Source: Clostridium sp. CAG:354_28_25 (lineage in GTDB: Bacteria; Bacillota; Clostridia; TANB77; CAG-508). Taken from it: a DNA stretch of 64,000 nt. Positions 34,726 through 41,607 of this stretch are shown in pieces. The stretch lies in the NCBI GenBank assembly GCA_001915925.1, contig MNRL01000020.1, forward strand, positions 12,271 to 76,270. The letters are read 5' to 3'. The notes beneath the pieces are model-generated. The model was not told the origin of the DNA. It did not search any database and saw only the letters and a list, made by a program, of their open reading frames with translations. Positions within the stretch are counted from its first letter, which is position 1, and every line of letters begins with the position of its first letter. Position numbers and translations under genes: made by a program.

Positions 34726-35310
34726 GTGAAAATATTAATAATAACAGATTGTCATCATTTATTACCAGAAGAAGCAGAAAAATTAGCAGACTTAGAATAT
34801 GATGTATGTTTTTTTCTTGGAGATATAAGTGGAAAATATATTGATATGCTTTTGATGTACTTAGATAAGGATAAAGTTTATGGGATACTAGGAAATCATG
34901 ATGAATTTGGTGTATTGGAAGCAAGAAATATTCCTAATATACATTGTAAGTTAATAGAAATAAATGGTACTAGTTTTTTAGGATTTGAGGGAAGTAATAG
35001 ATATAAACGTGGAGAATTTCCGATGTTTACACAAAAAGAAGCAAGGAAATTATTAATGAAATGCCCTAAAGCAGATATTTTACTGTCACATGATTCTCCA
35101 TATAAATTATATTCTGATGGAAAAGATTTAGCACATTGTGGATTAAAAGCTATATCTAAATATATAAAAAAGTATAAACCTATTTTTAATATACACGGAC
35201 ATCAACATATTAATTCAAAGAAAACTTTAAAAAACGAAACAAATGTAATATGTGTTTATAGAGCTAGTATTATAGATACTGAAACAAAAGATATAACTTT
35301 TATATTTTAA
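34726..35310 (+). CDS. Calcineurin-like metallophosphoesterase
   Basis: 194 aa, GTG start with ATAGGAGAAAATT before it. Metal-site motifs in order: ITDCHHLL (D-x-H), FFLGDISG (GD), GILGNHDEFG (GNHD), DILLSHDSPY and INIHGHQHINS (GHxH). All five are present, so an active two-metal phosphodiesterase or phosphatase is likely; the substrate is unknown. It forms a two-gene unit with the helical 116-aa protein and ends in a terminator at 35330-35364. Confidence 0.85.
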   Translation: MKILIITDCHHLLPEEAEKLADLEYDVCFFLGDISGKYIDMLLMYLDKDKVYGILGNHDEFGVLEARNIPNIHCKLIEINGTSFLGFEGSNRYKRGEFPMFTQKEARKLLMKCPKADILLSHDSPYKLYSDGKDLAHCGLKAISKYIKKYKPIFNIHGHQHINSKKTLKNETNVICVYRASIIDTETKDITFIF

Positions 35311-35329
35311 ATAATTAAGTATAAATAAC

Positions 35330-35364
35330 AAAACCAAGAAAATTTTTATAAATTTCTTGGTTTT
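35330..35364 (+). terminator. Terminator of metallophosphoesterase gene
   Basis: AAAACCAAGAAA and TTTCTTGGTTTT arms with a short AT loop, followed by T-rich sequence. Confidence 0.8.
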
Positions 35365-35372
35365 GATTTTTC

Positions 35373-35409
35373 AAATAGGGATTTAAGGAACGTCCCCCAA
35401 TCCCTATTT
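35373..35409. repeat. Type A dispersed repeat
   Basis: AAATAGGGATT (35373-35383) and AATCCCTATTT (35399-35409) are perfect inverted arms around AAGGAACGTCCCCC. It lies 3' of both convergent genes and may help end serS transcription. Confidence 0.8.
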
Positions 35410-35410
35410 T

Positions 35411-36694
35411 CTATTTTACTGTAATTTTTTCTAATCCACCCATATATGGTCTTAATACTTCTGGAACGATTACACTTCCATCTGGTTGATAATTGTTTTC
35501 CATAATTGCAATTAACATACGTGGTGGAGCTACAACAGTGTTGTTTAAAGTATGTGCAAAATAGTTTCCTTTTTCACCTTTTATTCTAATTCCTAATCTA
35601 CGAGCTTGTGCATCCGTTAAGTTAGAACAGCTTCCAACTTCAAAATATTTCTTTTGTCTTGGACTCCATGCTTCTACATCACAAGATTTAGCTTTTAAGT
35701 CTGCCAAGTCACCACTACAACATTCTAAAGTTCTTACTGGAATATTCATACTTCTAAAGAATTCTACTGTATATGACCACATTTTATTATACCAATCCCA
35801 AGAATCTTCTGGTTCGCATACAACAATCATTTCTTGTTTTTCAAATTGATGAATTCTATATACACCACGTTCTTCTAATCCATGTGCACCTTTTTCTTTT
35901 CTAAAACATGGAGAATATGATGTCATTGTATAAGGCATATCCTCTTTTTTTAGAATTTGTCCTTTAAATTTTCCAATCATAGAATGCTCGCTTGTACCAA
36001 TTAAGTACAAATCTTCTCCTTCAATTTTGTACATCATTGCATCCATTTCTTCAAAACTCATAACACCAGTTACTACATCACTTCTAATCATATAAGGTGG
36101 TATACAATAAGTAAACCCTTTATTAATCATAAAATCTCTTGCATATGTTAAAACAGCAGAATGTAATCTTGCAACATCTCCCATTAAGTAGTAAAAACCT
36201 TGTCCTGCAACACGTCTTGCACTATCTAAGTCTAATCCACCTAAAGCTTCTAAAATTTCACCATGGAATGGAATTTCATAATCTGGAACTACAGGTTCTC
36301 CAAATTTTTCAATTTCTACATTTTCGCTATCATCTTTTCCTATTGGAACAGACTCATGCATAATGTTTGGAATTTTCATCATTCTAGTTTTAATTTCTTC
36401 TGCATATTTATTTTCTAAAGCTTCATTTTCTTCTAGTTTATTATTGATTTCTTGAACTTCAGCTTTAATTTTTTCTGCTTCATCTTTTTTACCATTTCTC
36501 ATTAAATTTCCAATTTCAGCACTTAGTGTTTTTCTTTTGTTTCTTAATTCGTCACCAGTAAGTGTAGCTTCTCTAGATTTTTTGTCTAAATCTATAACTT
36601 CATCAACTAAAACTAGTTTTTCATCTTGAAATTTTTTCTTTATATTTTCCTTAACAATGTCAGGATTTTCTCTTAAAAATTTAATATCTATCAT
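35411..36694 (-). CDS. serS: Seryl-tRNA synthetase
   Basis: 427 aa. Two-stranded coiled-coil arm at about 30-100 (KKSREATLTGDELRNKRKTL, NNKLEENEALENKYAEEI), then class II catalytic core: motif 2 PCFRKEKGAHGLEERGVYRIHQFEKQE and motif 3 LNNTVVAPPRMLIAIMENNY. It loads serine on tRNA-Ser. RBS TTAGGAGGAA lies 6 nt before the ATG. It follows the DUF1653 gene by 15 nt, and a T-box leader controls both. Confidence 0.96.
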   Translation of the reverse strand: MIDIKFLRENPDIVKENIKKKFQDEKLVLVDEVIDLDKKSREATLTGDELRNKRKTLSAEIGNLMRNGKKDEAEKIKAEVQEINNKLEENEALENKYAEEIKTRMMKIPNIMHESVPIGKDDSENVEIEKFGEPVVPDYEIPFHGEILEALGGLDLDSARRVAGQGFYYLMGDVARLHSAVLTYARDFMINKGFTYCIPPYMIRSDVVTGVMSFEEMDAMMYKIEGEDLYLIGTSEHSMIGKFKGQILKKEDMPYTMTSYSPCFRKEKGAHGLEERGVYRIHQFEKQEMIVVCEPEDSWDWYNKMWSYTVEFFRSMNIPVRTLECCSGDLADLKAKSCDVEAWSPRQKKYFEVGSCSNLTDAQARRLGIRIKGEKGNYFAHTLNNTVVAPPRMLIAIMENNYQPDGSVIVPEVLRPYMGGLEKITVK

Positions 36695-36709
36695 ATTAAT
36701 TCCTCCTAA

Positions 36710-36973
36710 TTATTTTTTTGTATAATCTAAAGTTAAGTCTTTGGCTACTTCAAATCTATGTTTTTGACCAGTAATATTGTCTGGTCTTTCTGGAATTTCC
36801 TCTAAAAACATTTTTTCTGGTCTTACCCAAATATAATTTCCATCTTCTCTTGGATATAAAGGTTTATATACTACCATTCTTTCTTTTGTTTCCGAATCAC
36901 AAGCTACATTTTCTACAAAATAATAATTTCCTTTAAAATGACGATAAACTTTTCCAATTTCTACATGTTCCAT
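36710..36973 (-). CDS. DUF1653 family protein
   Basis: 87 aa, starting MEHVEIGKVYRHFKGNYYFV at 36973 after GGAGGTATTTTT. The pattern (G-x-Y-R-H-F-K-G-x-Y-Y, VYKPLYPREDGNYIWVRPEKMF) is DUF1653, a small beta-barrel family of unknown function. It is the first gene behind the serine T-box, so it should be induced when charged tRNA-Ser falls. This placement ahead of serS is notable and gives a hint of a link to translation. Confidence 0.85.
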   Translation of the reverse strand: MEHVEIGKVYRHFKGNYYFVENVACDSETKERMVVYKPLYPREDGNYIWVRPEKMFLEEIPERPDNITGQKHRFEVAKDLTLDYTKK

Positions 36974-37048
36974 AAAAATACCTCCATTATACAAAATATA
37001 TTCTAATAAATTGGGCTAAAACAAGCACAATTTAATTTAGACAAACAA

Positions 37049-37280
37049 AAATCGTCCTTATATAAAAATATAAGGACGAATATAATCCGCGGTGCCACCT
37101 TAAGTTATTATAAAAATAATACACTCGATTAGTAGGATAACCGCCTAACTTACGGTTTAGTTTTCACTAAAAACATCTAAGAGTAGATTCACATATAAAT
37201 TTTATTTACTTACACCACCCGTAAACTCTCTAAAAAAATTAAATATGTTACTATTCTCTTATCAAACGTTTATATTAATA
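37049..37280 (-). promoter_or_regulatory. T-box leader (serine) of DUF1653-serS operon
   Basis: Read on the minus strand. Stem I contains GAGAGTTTACGGGTGGTG (AG bulge region). A specifier loop with GAATCTACTC offers UCU (plus coordinates 37185-37187), a serine codon, followed by A. The T-box bulge sequence is AAGGTGGCACCGCGG (about 37086-37100). The terminator stem CGTCCTTATA...TATAAGGACG (37054-37077) has a T run. UAC also occurs in the loop, but serS downstream favours serine. The stretch also holds the promoter and 30 nt of leader before DUF1653. Confidence 0.92.
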
Positions 37281-37288
37281 TGTAACAC

Positions 37289-37317
37289 ATTTTAACATAA
37301 TATGTATAAATATTCAA
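37289..37317 (-). promoter_or_regulatory. Promoter of the serine T-box operon
   Basis: On the minus strand TTGAAT (37317-37312) and TAAAAT (37294-37289) with a 17-nt spacer, just upstream of stem I. Confidence 0.6.
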
Positions 37318-37338
37318 TAAAAATCGTAAAAAATTATT

Positions 37339-37375
37339 AATCGGGATTTGGGGGACGTTGGTTAAATCCTGATTT
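37339..37375. repeat. Type A dispersed repeat
   Basis: AATCGGGATTT and AAATCCTGATT arms around GGGGGACGTTGG. It sits between the divergent promoters of serS and the two-gene cassette; its right end merges with the -35 region. Confidence 0.75.
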
Positions 37376-37380
37376 GACAC

Positions 37381-37409
37381 TTGGAAAATTATGTTAAGTA
37401 TGGTATAAT
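37381..37409 (+). promoter_or_regulatory. Promoter of the two-gene cassette
   Basis: TTGGAA (37381-37386) and TATAAT (37404-37409), spacer 17 nt, 34 nt before the first start codon. Confidence 0.6.
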
Positions 37410-37443
37410 AAAATGCAGAAAAAAGTGAAGGAGGCTCAAAAGA

Positions 37444-37797
37444 ATGAGAGAGTTTAACAAAAAGAATAGCGAGAAGCTATTCTTACTGAAGGTATGCTTA
37501 CCTGCAGCGTATGAACAAATTGGAAATGAAGGTGTTGAAGCAGTCGAAAAGGGCTGGGCCAAGGAACAGGATTTTAAATTTATCAACGACCTAGTTCACA
37601 AGTATGTAGCAAAAGCTACAGAAGAAGCCATTTCTTATGAGGGAAGTATGCAGGAGAAGATGGAATTAATCAGAACATTCAACTACTTCTTATATGCGTA
37701 TATTGAGAGAACAAGTCCAAAAACGTTGGAAGAACTGAATGTTGTAATTAAAGAGTACTATGAAAATGTCGAAGATTCAGTCATATTAGGAGGTTAA
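37444..37797 (+). CDS. Unknown helical protein, 117 aa (cassette gene 1)
   Basis: Not recognised. A soluble, probably all-helical protein (KLFLLKVCLPAAYEQIGNEG, FINDLVHKYVAKATEEAIS, YEGSMQEKMELIRTFNYFLY). RBS GGAGG lies 10 nt before the ATG. The stop codon directly touches the start of the next gene, whose AGGAGG site is within the last codons here, so the two proteins are made together. Codon choice is less AT-biased than in serS or lexA. A regulatory or partner role for the membrane protein is possible but unproven. Confidence 0.7.
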   Translation: MREFNKKNSEKLFLLKVCLPAAYEQIGNEGVEAVEKGWAKEQDFKFINDLVHKYVAKATEEAISYEGSMQEKMELIRTFNYFLYAYIERTSPKTLEELNVVIKEYYENVEDSVILGG

Positions 37798-38385
37798 ATG
37801 CATATGATTTTTAAAGACAGATTCGAAAAAATGTCACGTAAAGACTTGGAAGAAGAAATCCGCGTATATAAGGATTTCTCCAAGTATACTCGGAAAGAAC
37901 TGGAGAATGAATTAAGAATTCTTCTTCCAGATATTAATTTGAACGAATTCTCTGACCAGGACTTGGAAGATTTGTTAAGAAGTAATTATACCTTCGAGGA
38001 GTATAGCACCGAAGAGCTTCGGGAAGAAGCAAGAAGACATGAACGCTTCGAAGAGTGGAGTAGAGAAGAACTCGAAGAAGATTATGAAAAATTAGAGCAG
38101 CCACAATCAAAGGTGGAACGATATAAGACTATAAGATGGATTCTTATAGCAGTACTTTGTGCTTTTTTAGGATATTACTTTGGAAGCATGAATACAGAGC
38201 TTAAATATCTCGAACAGAGAATCGAGCAACTGCAACAGGAAGTGAATCTTATCGAGTATCAAAACGAACAGTTGGAAGACAATGTGGATACTTTATCAGA
38301 TATTGTAGATTTAATAATAATCTACATTACGTCCGACGACCTTCCAGAAGTAGAAAATCCGGGTACATCAGCAGAAATTATTTAA
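37798..38385 (+). CDS. Five-repeat, membrane-anchored coiled-coil protein (cassette gene 2)
   Basis: 195 aa, not recognised. Residues 4-100 hold five copies of a short motif, roughly F-x-x-[YWM]-[ST]-x-x-[DE]-L-E-[DE]-[ED]: FEKMSRKDLEEEIR, FSKYTRKELENELR, LNEFSDQDLEDLLR, FEEYSTEELREEAR and FEEWSREELEEDYE. A membrane helix follows (about 110-128, WILIAVLCAFLGYYFG), then a coiled coil (YLEQRIEQLQQEVNLIEYQN) and a short tail. The repeats should face the cytosol and the coiled coil the outside if the N-terminus is inside; this is inference. CGC and CGG codons are common. Two starts (37798, 37804) fit the RBS. Confidence 0.75.
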   Translation: MHMIFKDRFEKMSRKDLEEEIRVYKDFSKYTRKELENELRILLPDINLNEFSDQDLEDLLRSNYTFEEYSTEELREEARRHERFEEWSREELEEDYEKLEQPQSKVERYKTIRWILIAVLCAFLGYYFGSMNTELKYLEQRIEQLQQEVNLIEYQNEQLEDNVDTLSDIVDLIIIYITSDDLPEVENPGTSAEII

Positions 38386-38409
38386 AAAAACAAAACTTCA
38401 CATCTTTTT

Positions 38410-38436
38410 CCCCTGGCGAAAGCCAGGGGCATTTCT
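38410..38436 (+). terminator. Terminator of the two-gene cassette
   Basis: CCCCTGGC (38410-38417), loop GAAA, GCCAGGGG (38422-38429). A GNRA-capped GC-rich stem, then a T-rich tail. Confidence 0.88.
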
Positions 38437-38475
38437 GTTTTATAGAATAAAATTTAAGAAAAAACGAAATTTTGT

Positions 38476-38504
38476 TTGACAAACAAAAAATCATATGATA
38501 GTAT
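38476..38504 (+). promoter_or_regulatory. lexA promoter
   Basis: TTGACA (38476-38481) and TAGTAT (38499-38504), spacer 17 nt. The spacer contains ATCATATGAT, an 10-bp palindrome that could be part of an operator, but it is not a standard clostridial SOS box. Confidence 0.65.
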
Positions 38505-38533
38505 GTAAAAAAATAAAGTGGAGGCGTGAACAA

Positions 38534-39175
38534 GTGAAAAAAGATAAAAGCGATTTAAATAAAAGAGAAGTAGCAATCTTAAACTTTATATCCAAACAAA
38601 TAAAAGCTAATCAATATCCACCATCAGTAAGAGAAATTTGTAAAGCTGTAGGGCTAAATTCAACAGCAACAGTACATGGATATTTAGAGAAATTAGAACA
38701 AAAAGGTTATATAAGAAAAGAATCTCAAAAAGGAAGAGCGTTAAGAGTTGTTAATGAAGAGGATGTTATAAGAAAACCAAAAGATTTATATGCTGGTAAA
38801 GAATTGGTAGATGTACCAGTTGTAGGAAAAATAACTGCAGGTGCACCAATATTAGCAGTAGAAAATATAACAGATACTTTTCCAATTCCTTTAGATTTCG
38901 TAGGAAATTCAGAAAGCTTTATGCTAACTGTTAGAGGAGAAAGTATGATAGAAGCAGGTATTTTAGATGGCGACTATATATTAGTAAAACAACAAAATAC
39001 TGCAGAAAATGGTGAAATTGTTGTAGCGTTAATAGATGACGAAGCAACAGTAAAAACATTCTATAAAGAAAAAGATTATATAAGATTACAACCAGAGAAT
39101 CGTACAATGGCTCCAATAATTGTTCCAGATTGTAAGATACTTGGTAAAGTAGCTGGCGTATTTAGAAAAATGTAG
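38534..39175 (+). CDS. lexA: SOS repressor LexA
   Basis: 213 aa from the GTG at 38534, chosen because GGAGGCG lies 8 nt before it and VKKDKSDLNKREVAIL is the natural opening. Winged-helix domain with PPSVREICKAVGLNSTATVHGYLEKLEQKGYI, cleavage site Ala-Gly in GKITAGAPILAVENI, catalytic Ser in RGESMIEAGILDGD and Lys in DDEATVKTFYKE. It represses DNA-damage genes and self-cleaves with RecA. Its own promoter lies at 38476-38504. Confidence 0.95.
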   Translation: MKKDKSDLNKREVAILNFISKQIKANQYPPSVREICKAVGLNSTATVHGYLEKLEQKGYIRKESQKGRALRVVNEEDVIRKPKDLYAGKELVDVPVVGKITAGAPILAVENITDTFPIPLDFVGNSESFMLTVRGESMIEAGILDGDYILVKQQNTAENGEIVVALIDDEATVKTFYKEKDYIRLQPENRTMAPIIVPDCKILGKVAGVFRKM

Positions 39176-39223
39176 TATAAAATAAAACGACTTAAGACAT
39201 AATATATTTTAGGTGAATATATT

Positions 39224-39388
39224 ATGAAAAAAGAAAAGAATGTTAACGAGATAGAAGTTGGAGAAGATGTAAGCAGAAATGGTGAATTTATACCAACGAA
39301 ATTTGCATGGATAAGCTTAGGTTTTCAAAAAGAGAATGCAAAACGCTTACAAAATATAACTAAAAAAGATGATAAACATAGTAAGTAA
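39224..39388 (+). CDS. Small unrecognised protein, 54 aa
   Basis: Begins MKKEKNVNEIEVGEDVSRNG and ends KKDDKHSK. AGGTGA lies 7 nt before the ATG. Acidic first half, then FIPTKFAWISLGFQKENAKR. Codon choice matches the neighbours. It follows lexA by 48 nt and is ended by a terminator at 39402-39469, so it may be co-transcribed with lexA. No known family recognised. Confidence 0.6.
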   Translation: MKKEKNVNEIEVGEDVSRNGEFIPTKFAWISLGFQKENAKRLQNITKKDDKHSK

Positions 39389-39401
39389 ATATAATAGAAA
39401 T

Positions 39402-39469
39402 TAAATGTGGCTTTATTAGTAGAAAGGGATTTAAATTTCATTTCTGCAATTTAATAAATCCACATTTTT
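39402..39469 (+). terminator. Long terminator after the 54-aa gene
   Basis: AAATGTGG and TTTATTA on the left pair with TTAATAAAT and CCACATTT on the right (stem about 16 bp, loop about 33 nt), followed by TTTTT. Confidence 0.65.
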
Positions 39470-39472
39470 TAC

Positions 39473-39501
39473 TTGAAAGACAACCTAAAAAATGATAAAA
39501 T
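39473..39501 (+). promoter_or_regulatory. Promoter of 113-aa hypothetical gene
   Basis: TTGAAA (39473-39478) and TAAAAT (39496-39501), spacer 17 nt, 29 nt before the start codon. Confidence 0.65.
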
Positions 39502-39529
39502 GAAAGCGTTAGAAAAGGAGGAAATAAGT

Positions 39530-39871
39530 ATGGATAGTAAAAGCCAAGAAATCTATTCTGAACTTAGTGCTTTTTTGGATAGTATAGATGAAGAAAGAAG
39601 AAACAAAATACCAGAAGACTTAAGAGAATTAATAAATAGTAAAAAAGACGATAATTATACACCTAAATATCCAAAAGGAACTCCTTTAGAAAAATTAAAA
39701 ATGAAAAAAGAAACAAAGGATATGGTTAATTTACTAAACTTTAATTATTGGTGTGAAAACGAACAACAAAGAAAAGAATTAATGGAACGAATAGCAAATG
39801 GAAAGAAAAATGAAGGAGCAAAAGTAAATGCATTCGATAAGATAAAAAATATATTTAAAAAGAAAAGCTAA
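39530..39871 (+). CDS. Hypothetical protein, 113 aa
   Basis: Not recognised. Start ATG at 39530 with AAAGGAGGAAATAAGT before it; the promoter lies just upstream, so an earlier start is excluded. It begins MDSKSQEIYSELSAFLDSID, is highly charged, has a PKYPKGTPLEKLKMKKETKD segment and a basic end (FDKIKNIFKKKS) that could bind membrane or nucleic acid. A compact terminator (39861-39887) follows at once. Confidence 0.7.
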   Translation: MDSKSQEIYSELSAFLDSIDEERRNKIPEDLRELINSKKDDNYTPKYPKGTPLEKLKMKKETKDMVNLLNFNYWCENEQQRKELMERIANGKKNEGAKVNAFDKIKNIFKKKS

Positions 39872-39887
39872 AAGCTTTTCTTTTTTA
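39861..39887 (+). terminator. Terminator of 113-aa gene
   Basis: AGAAAAGC (39861-39868), loop TAAAA, GCTTTTCT (39874-39881), then TTTTT; overlaps the stop codon. Confidence 0.85.
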
Positions 39888-39906
39888 CTTATATTAAATA
39901 AAACTA

Positions 39907-41604
39907 CTAAGCATTAAATTGGCTTTTGTACATATTATAATATGCTCCTTTTTTATCTATTAATTCATCATGAGTTCCAACTTCTACGATATTACCATCT
40001 TCTATAAAAACAATAAAATCGCAGTTCTTTATTGTAGATAATCTGTGTGCAATAATTATTGATGTAGAATTTTCTGTTAATTTTAAAATAGCTTTTTTTA
40101 TCATATCCTCAGTTAGTAAATCGATATTACTTGTGGCTTCATCCAAAATTAAGATGGGAGGTTTTATTATCATAATTCTGGCAATGTTTAATAGCTGTAC
40201 TTCTCCTTCAGAAAGCATATCAGAATTTGATATATACGTATCATAGCCATCAGGTAATTTTTCTATAAAAGAATCAGCAAAAGCTAATTTAGATGCTTGT
40301 TTAATTTCTTCTATACTTGCAGTAGGTTTTCCATATGCAATATTTTCACTAATAGTACCTTGAAAAATCTTAGTATCTTGAAGAACCATACCGATATTTT
40401 TTCTTAAATTATCAATATTAATCTTTTTTATATTTGTATTATCAATTAATATTTCACCACTAGATATTTCATAAAATCTATTTAATAAATTAATTATTGT
40501 AGTTTTACCAGAACCTGTTTTGCCAACTATAGCAATACTTTTTCCATTAGGAATATATAAATTAAAATCCTGTATAAAAGGTTTATCAGTATACGAAAAA
40601 TATACATTTTTAAATTCTATAGAATAATTAGGTTTTTCTGGCAGTTTAATACTATTACTAGAAGGTAGATTTTCTATAATAGGAGTAGTTATAAATTTTA
40701 AAATCCTTTTGTAAGAAGCAATAGCAGTTTGGATTTCACTAAACACAGCTGTTATTTCGTTAAATGGTCTAGTAAACAAATTAGTATATATTAAAAAAGT
40801 AGAGATATTACCAATTGTTAAATTTCCGTTTTTACAAAATATAATTCCAAGCATAGCAATTATTATATAAGAAAGGTTTGAAACAAACCTAGTACTTGGA
40901 TTTGTAAGTGAAGAATAAAACTGCGTTTTATACCCATAGTTATATAATTCAGAATTTTTTTCTTTAAAATTTTTGCTAGATATTTCATTATAATTAAAAT
41001 TATCTAAAGTCTTTTTGCCACTTATTAATTCATCAGTATATGCATTTAACTTTGCTAATAAATCAGCTCTTTTAACAAACATATTATTTGTATGTGAAAC
41101 AATATATTTAGATATAACAAACATTAGTAAAGATAAGAATATAAGTAAAACTGTTAAAGGTATATTTAAAGTTATCATTATATAAGTAGCTAATATAATT
41201 GTAAATATTCCACTTATAATTTTAGAAACACTTTGCATAGTTCCATTAGAAATATTTTCTATATCTGTAGAAAACATGTTTATAATTTCGCCTTTTTCAA
41301 AGTTTTCCAAAATAGATAGAGGTAAATTATTTATTTTATTAAAAAGAATAGTCCTAATATTTCGAGAAAGCTTTGTAGCATAACTAGTTAAAAAATAATT
41401 TAATAAAAAATTACTAATAAATAGAAAAATAAATATTAGAGCAAGACTAATAAAATAATTTATTAAAGTTGTATTTATTCCTAGTTTATCTATTAAATTA
41501 CCTATTATAACAGGATAAGTAATACTTAAGCCTGCAGAAAGGACAGAAAAAATAATTATTAATAAAATATAAAATTTAGAAAACTTAAATTTAAATAATT
41601 TCAT
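39907..41604 (-). CDS. ABC exporter half-transporter, subunit with intact catalytic ATPase site
   Basis: 565 aa: six membrane helices (about 1-300), then a nucleotide-binding domain with Walker A VGKTGSGKTT, Q-loop GMVLQDTKIF, Walker B ILILDEATSNID with the catalytic Glu, and switch His in IIIAHRLST. Its signature motif is changed to LSEGE instead of LSGGQ. Together with the adjacent subunit this forms a heterodimer having one normal and one degenerate ATP site, as in TM287/288 or LmrCD. The substrate is unknown; lipids, peptides or drugs are possible. It lies 3 nt after its partner. Confidence 0.88.
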   Translation of the reverse strand: MKLFKFKFSKFYILLIIIFSVLSAGLSITYPVIIGNLIDKLGINTTLINYFISLALIFIFLFISNFLLNYFLTSYATKLSRNIRTILFNKINNLPLSILENFEKGEIINMFSTDIENISNGTMQSVSKIISGIFTIILATYIMITLNIPLTVLLIFLSLLMFVISKYIVSHTNNMFVKRADLLAKLNAYTDELISGKKTLDNFNYNEISSKNFKEKNSELYNYGYKTQFYSSLTNPSTRFVSNLSYIIIAMLGIIFCKNGNLTIGNISTFLIYTNLFTRPFNEITAVFSEIQTAIASYKRILKFITTPIIENLPSSNSIKLPEKPNYSIEFKNVYFSYTDKPFIQDFNLYIPNGKSIAIVGKTGSGKTTIINLLNRFYEISSGEILIDNTNIKKINIDNLRKNIGMVLQDTKIFQGTISENIAYGKPTASIEEIKQASKLAFADSFIEKLPDGYDTYISNSDMLSEGEVQLLNIARIMIIKPPILILDEATSNIDLLTEDMIKKAILKLTENSTSIIIAHRLSTIKNCDFIVFIEDGNIVEVGTHDELIDKKGAYYNMYKSQFNA

Positions 41605-41607
41605 AAA

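Noticed and set aside
37049..37280. T-box specifier as tyrosine (UAC)
   Set aside because: UAC is present in the loop, but the UCU reading fits the serS gene and the following A.
38476..38504. Classical SOS box at the lexA promoter
   Set aside because: Only a short ATCATATGAT palindrome is seen; it does not match GAAC-n4-GTTC or the clostridial variant.
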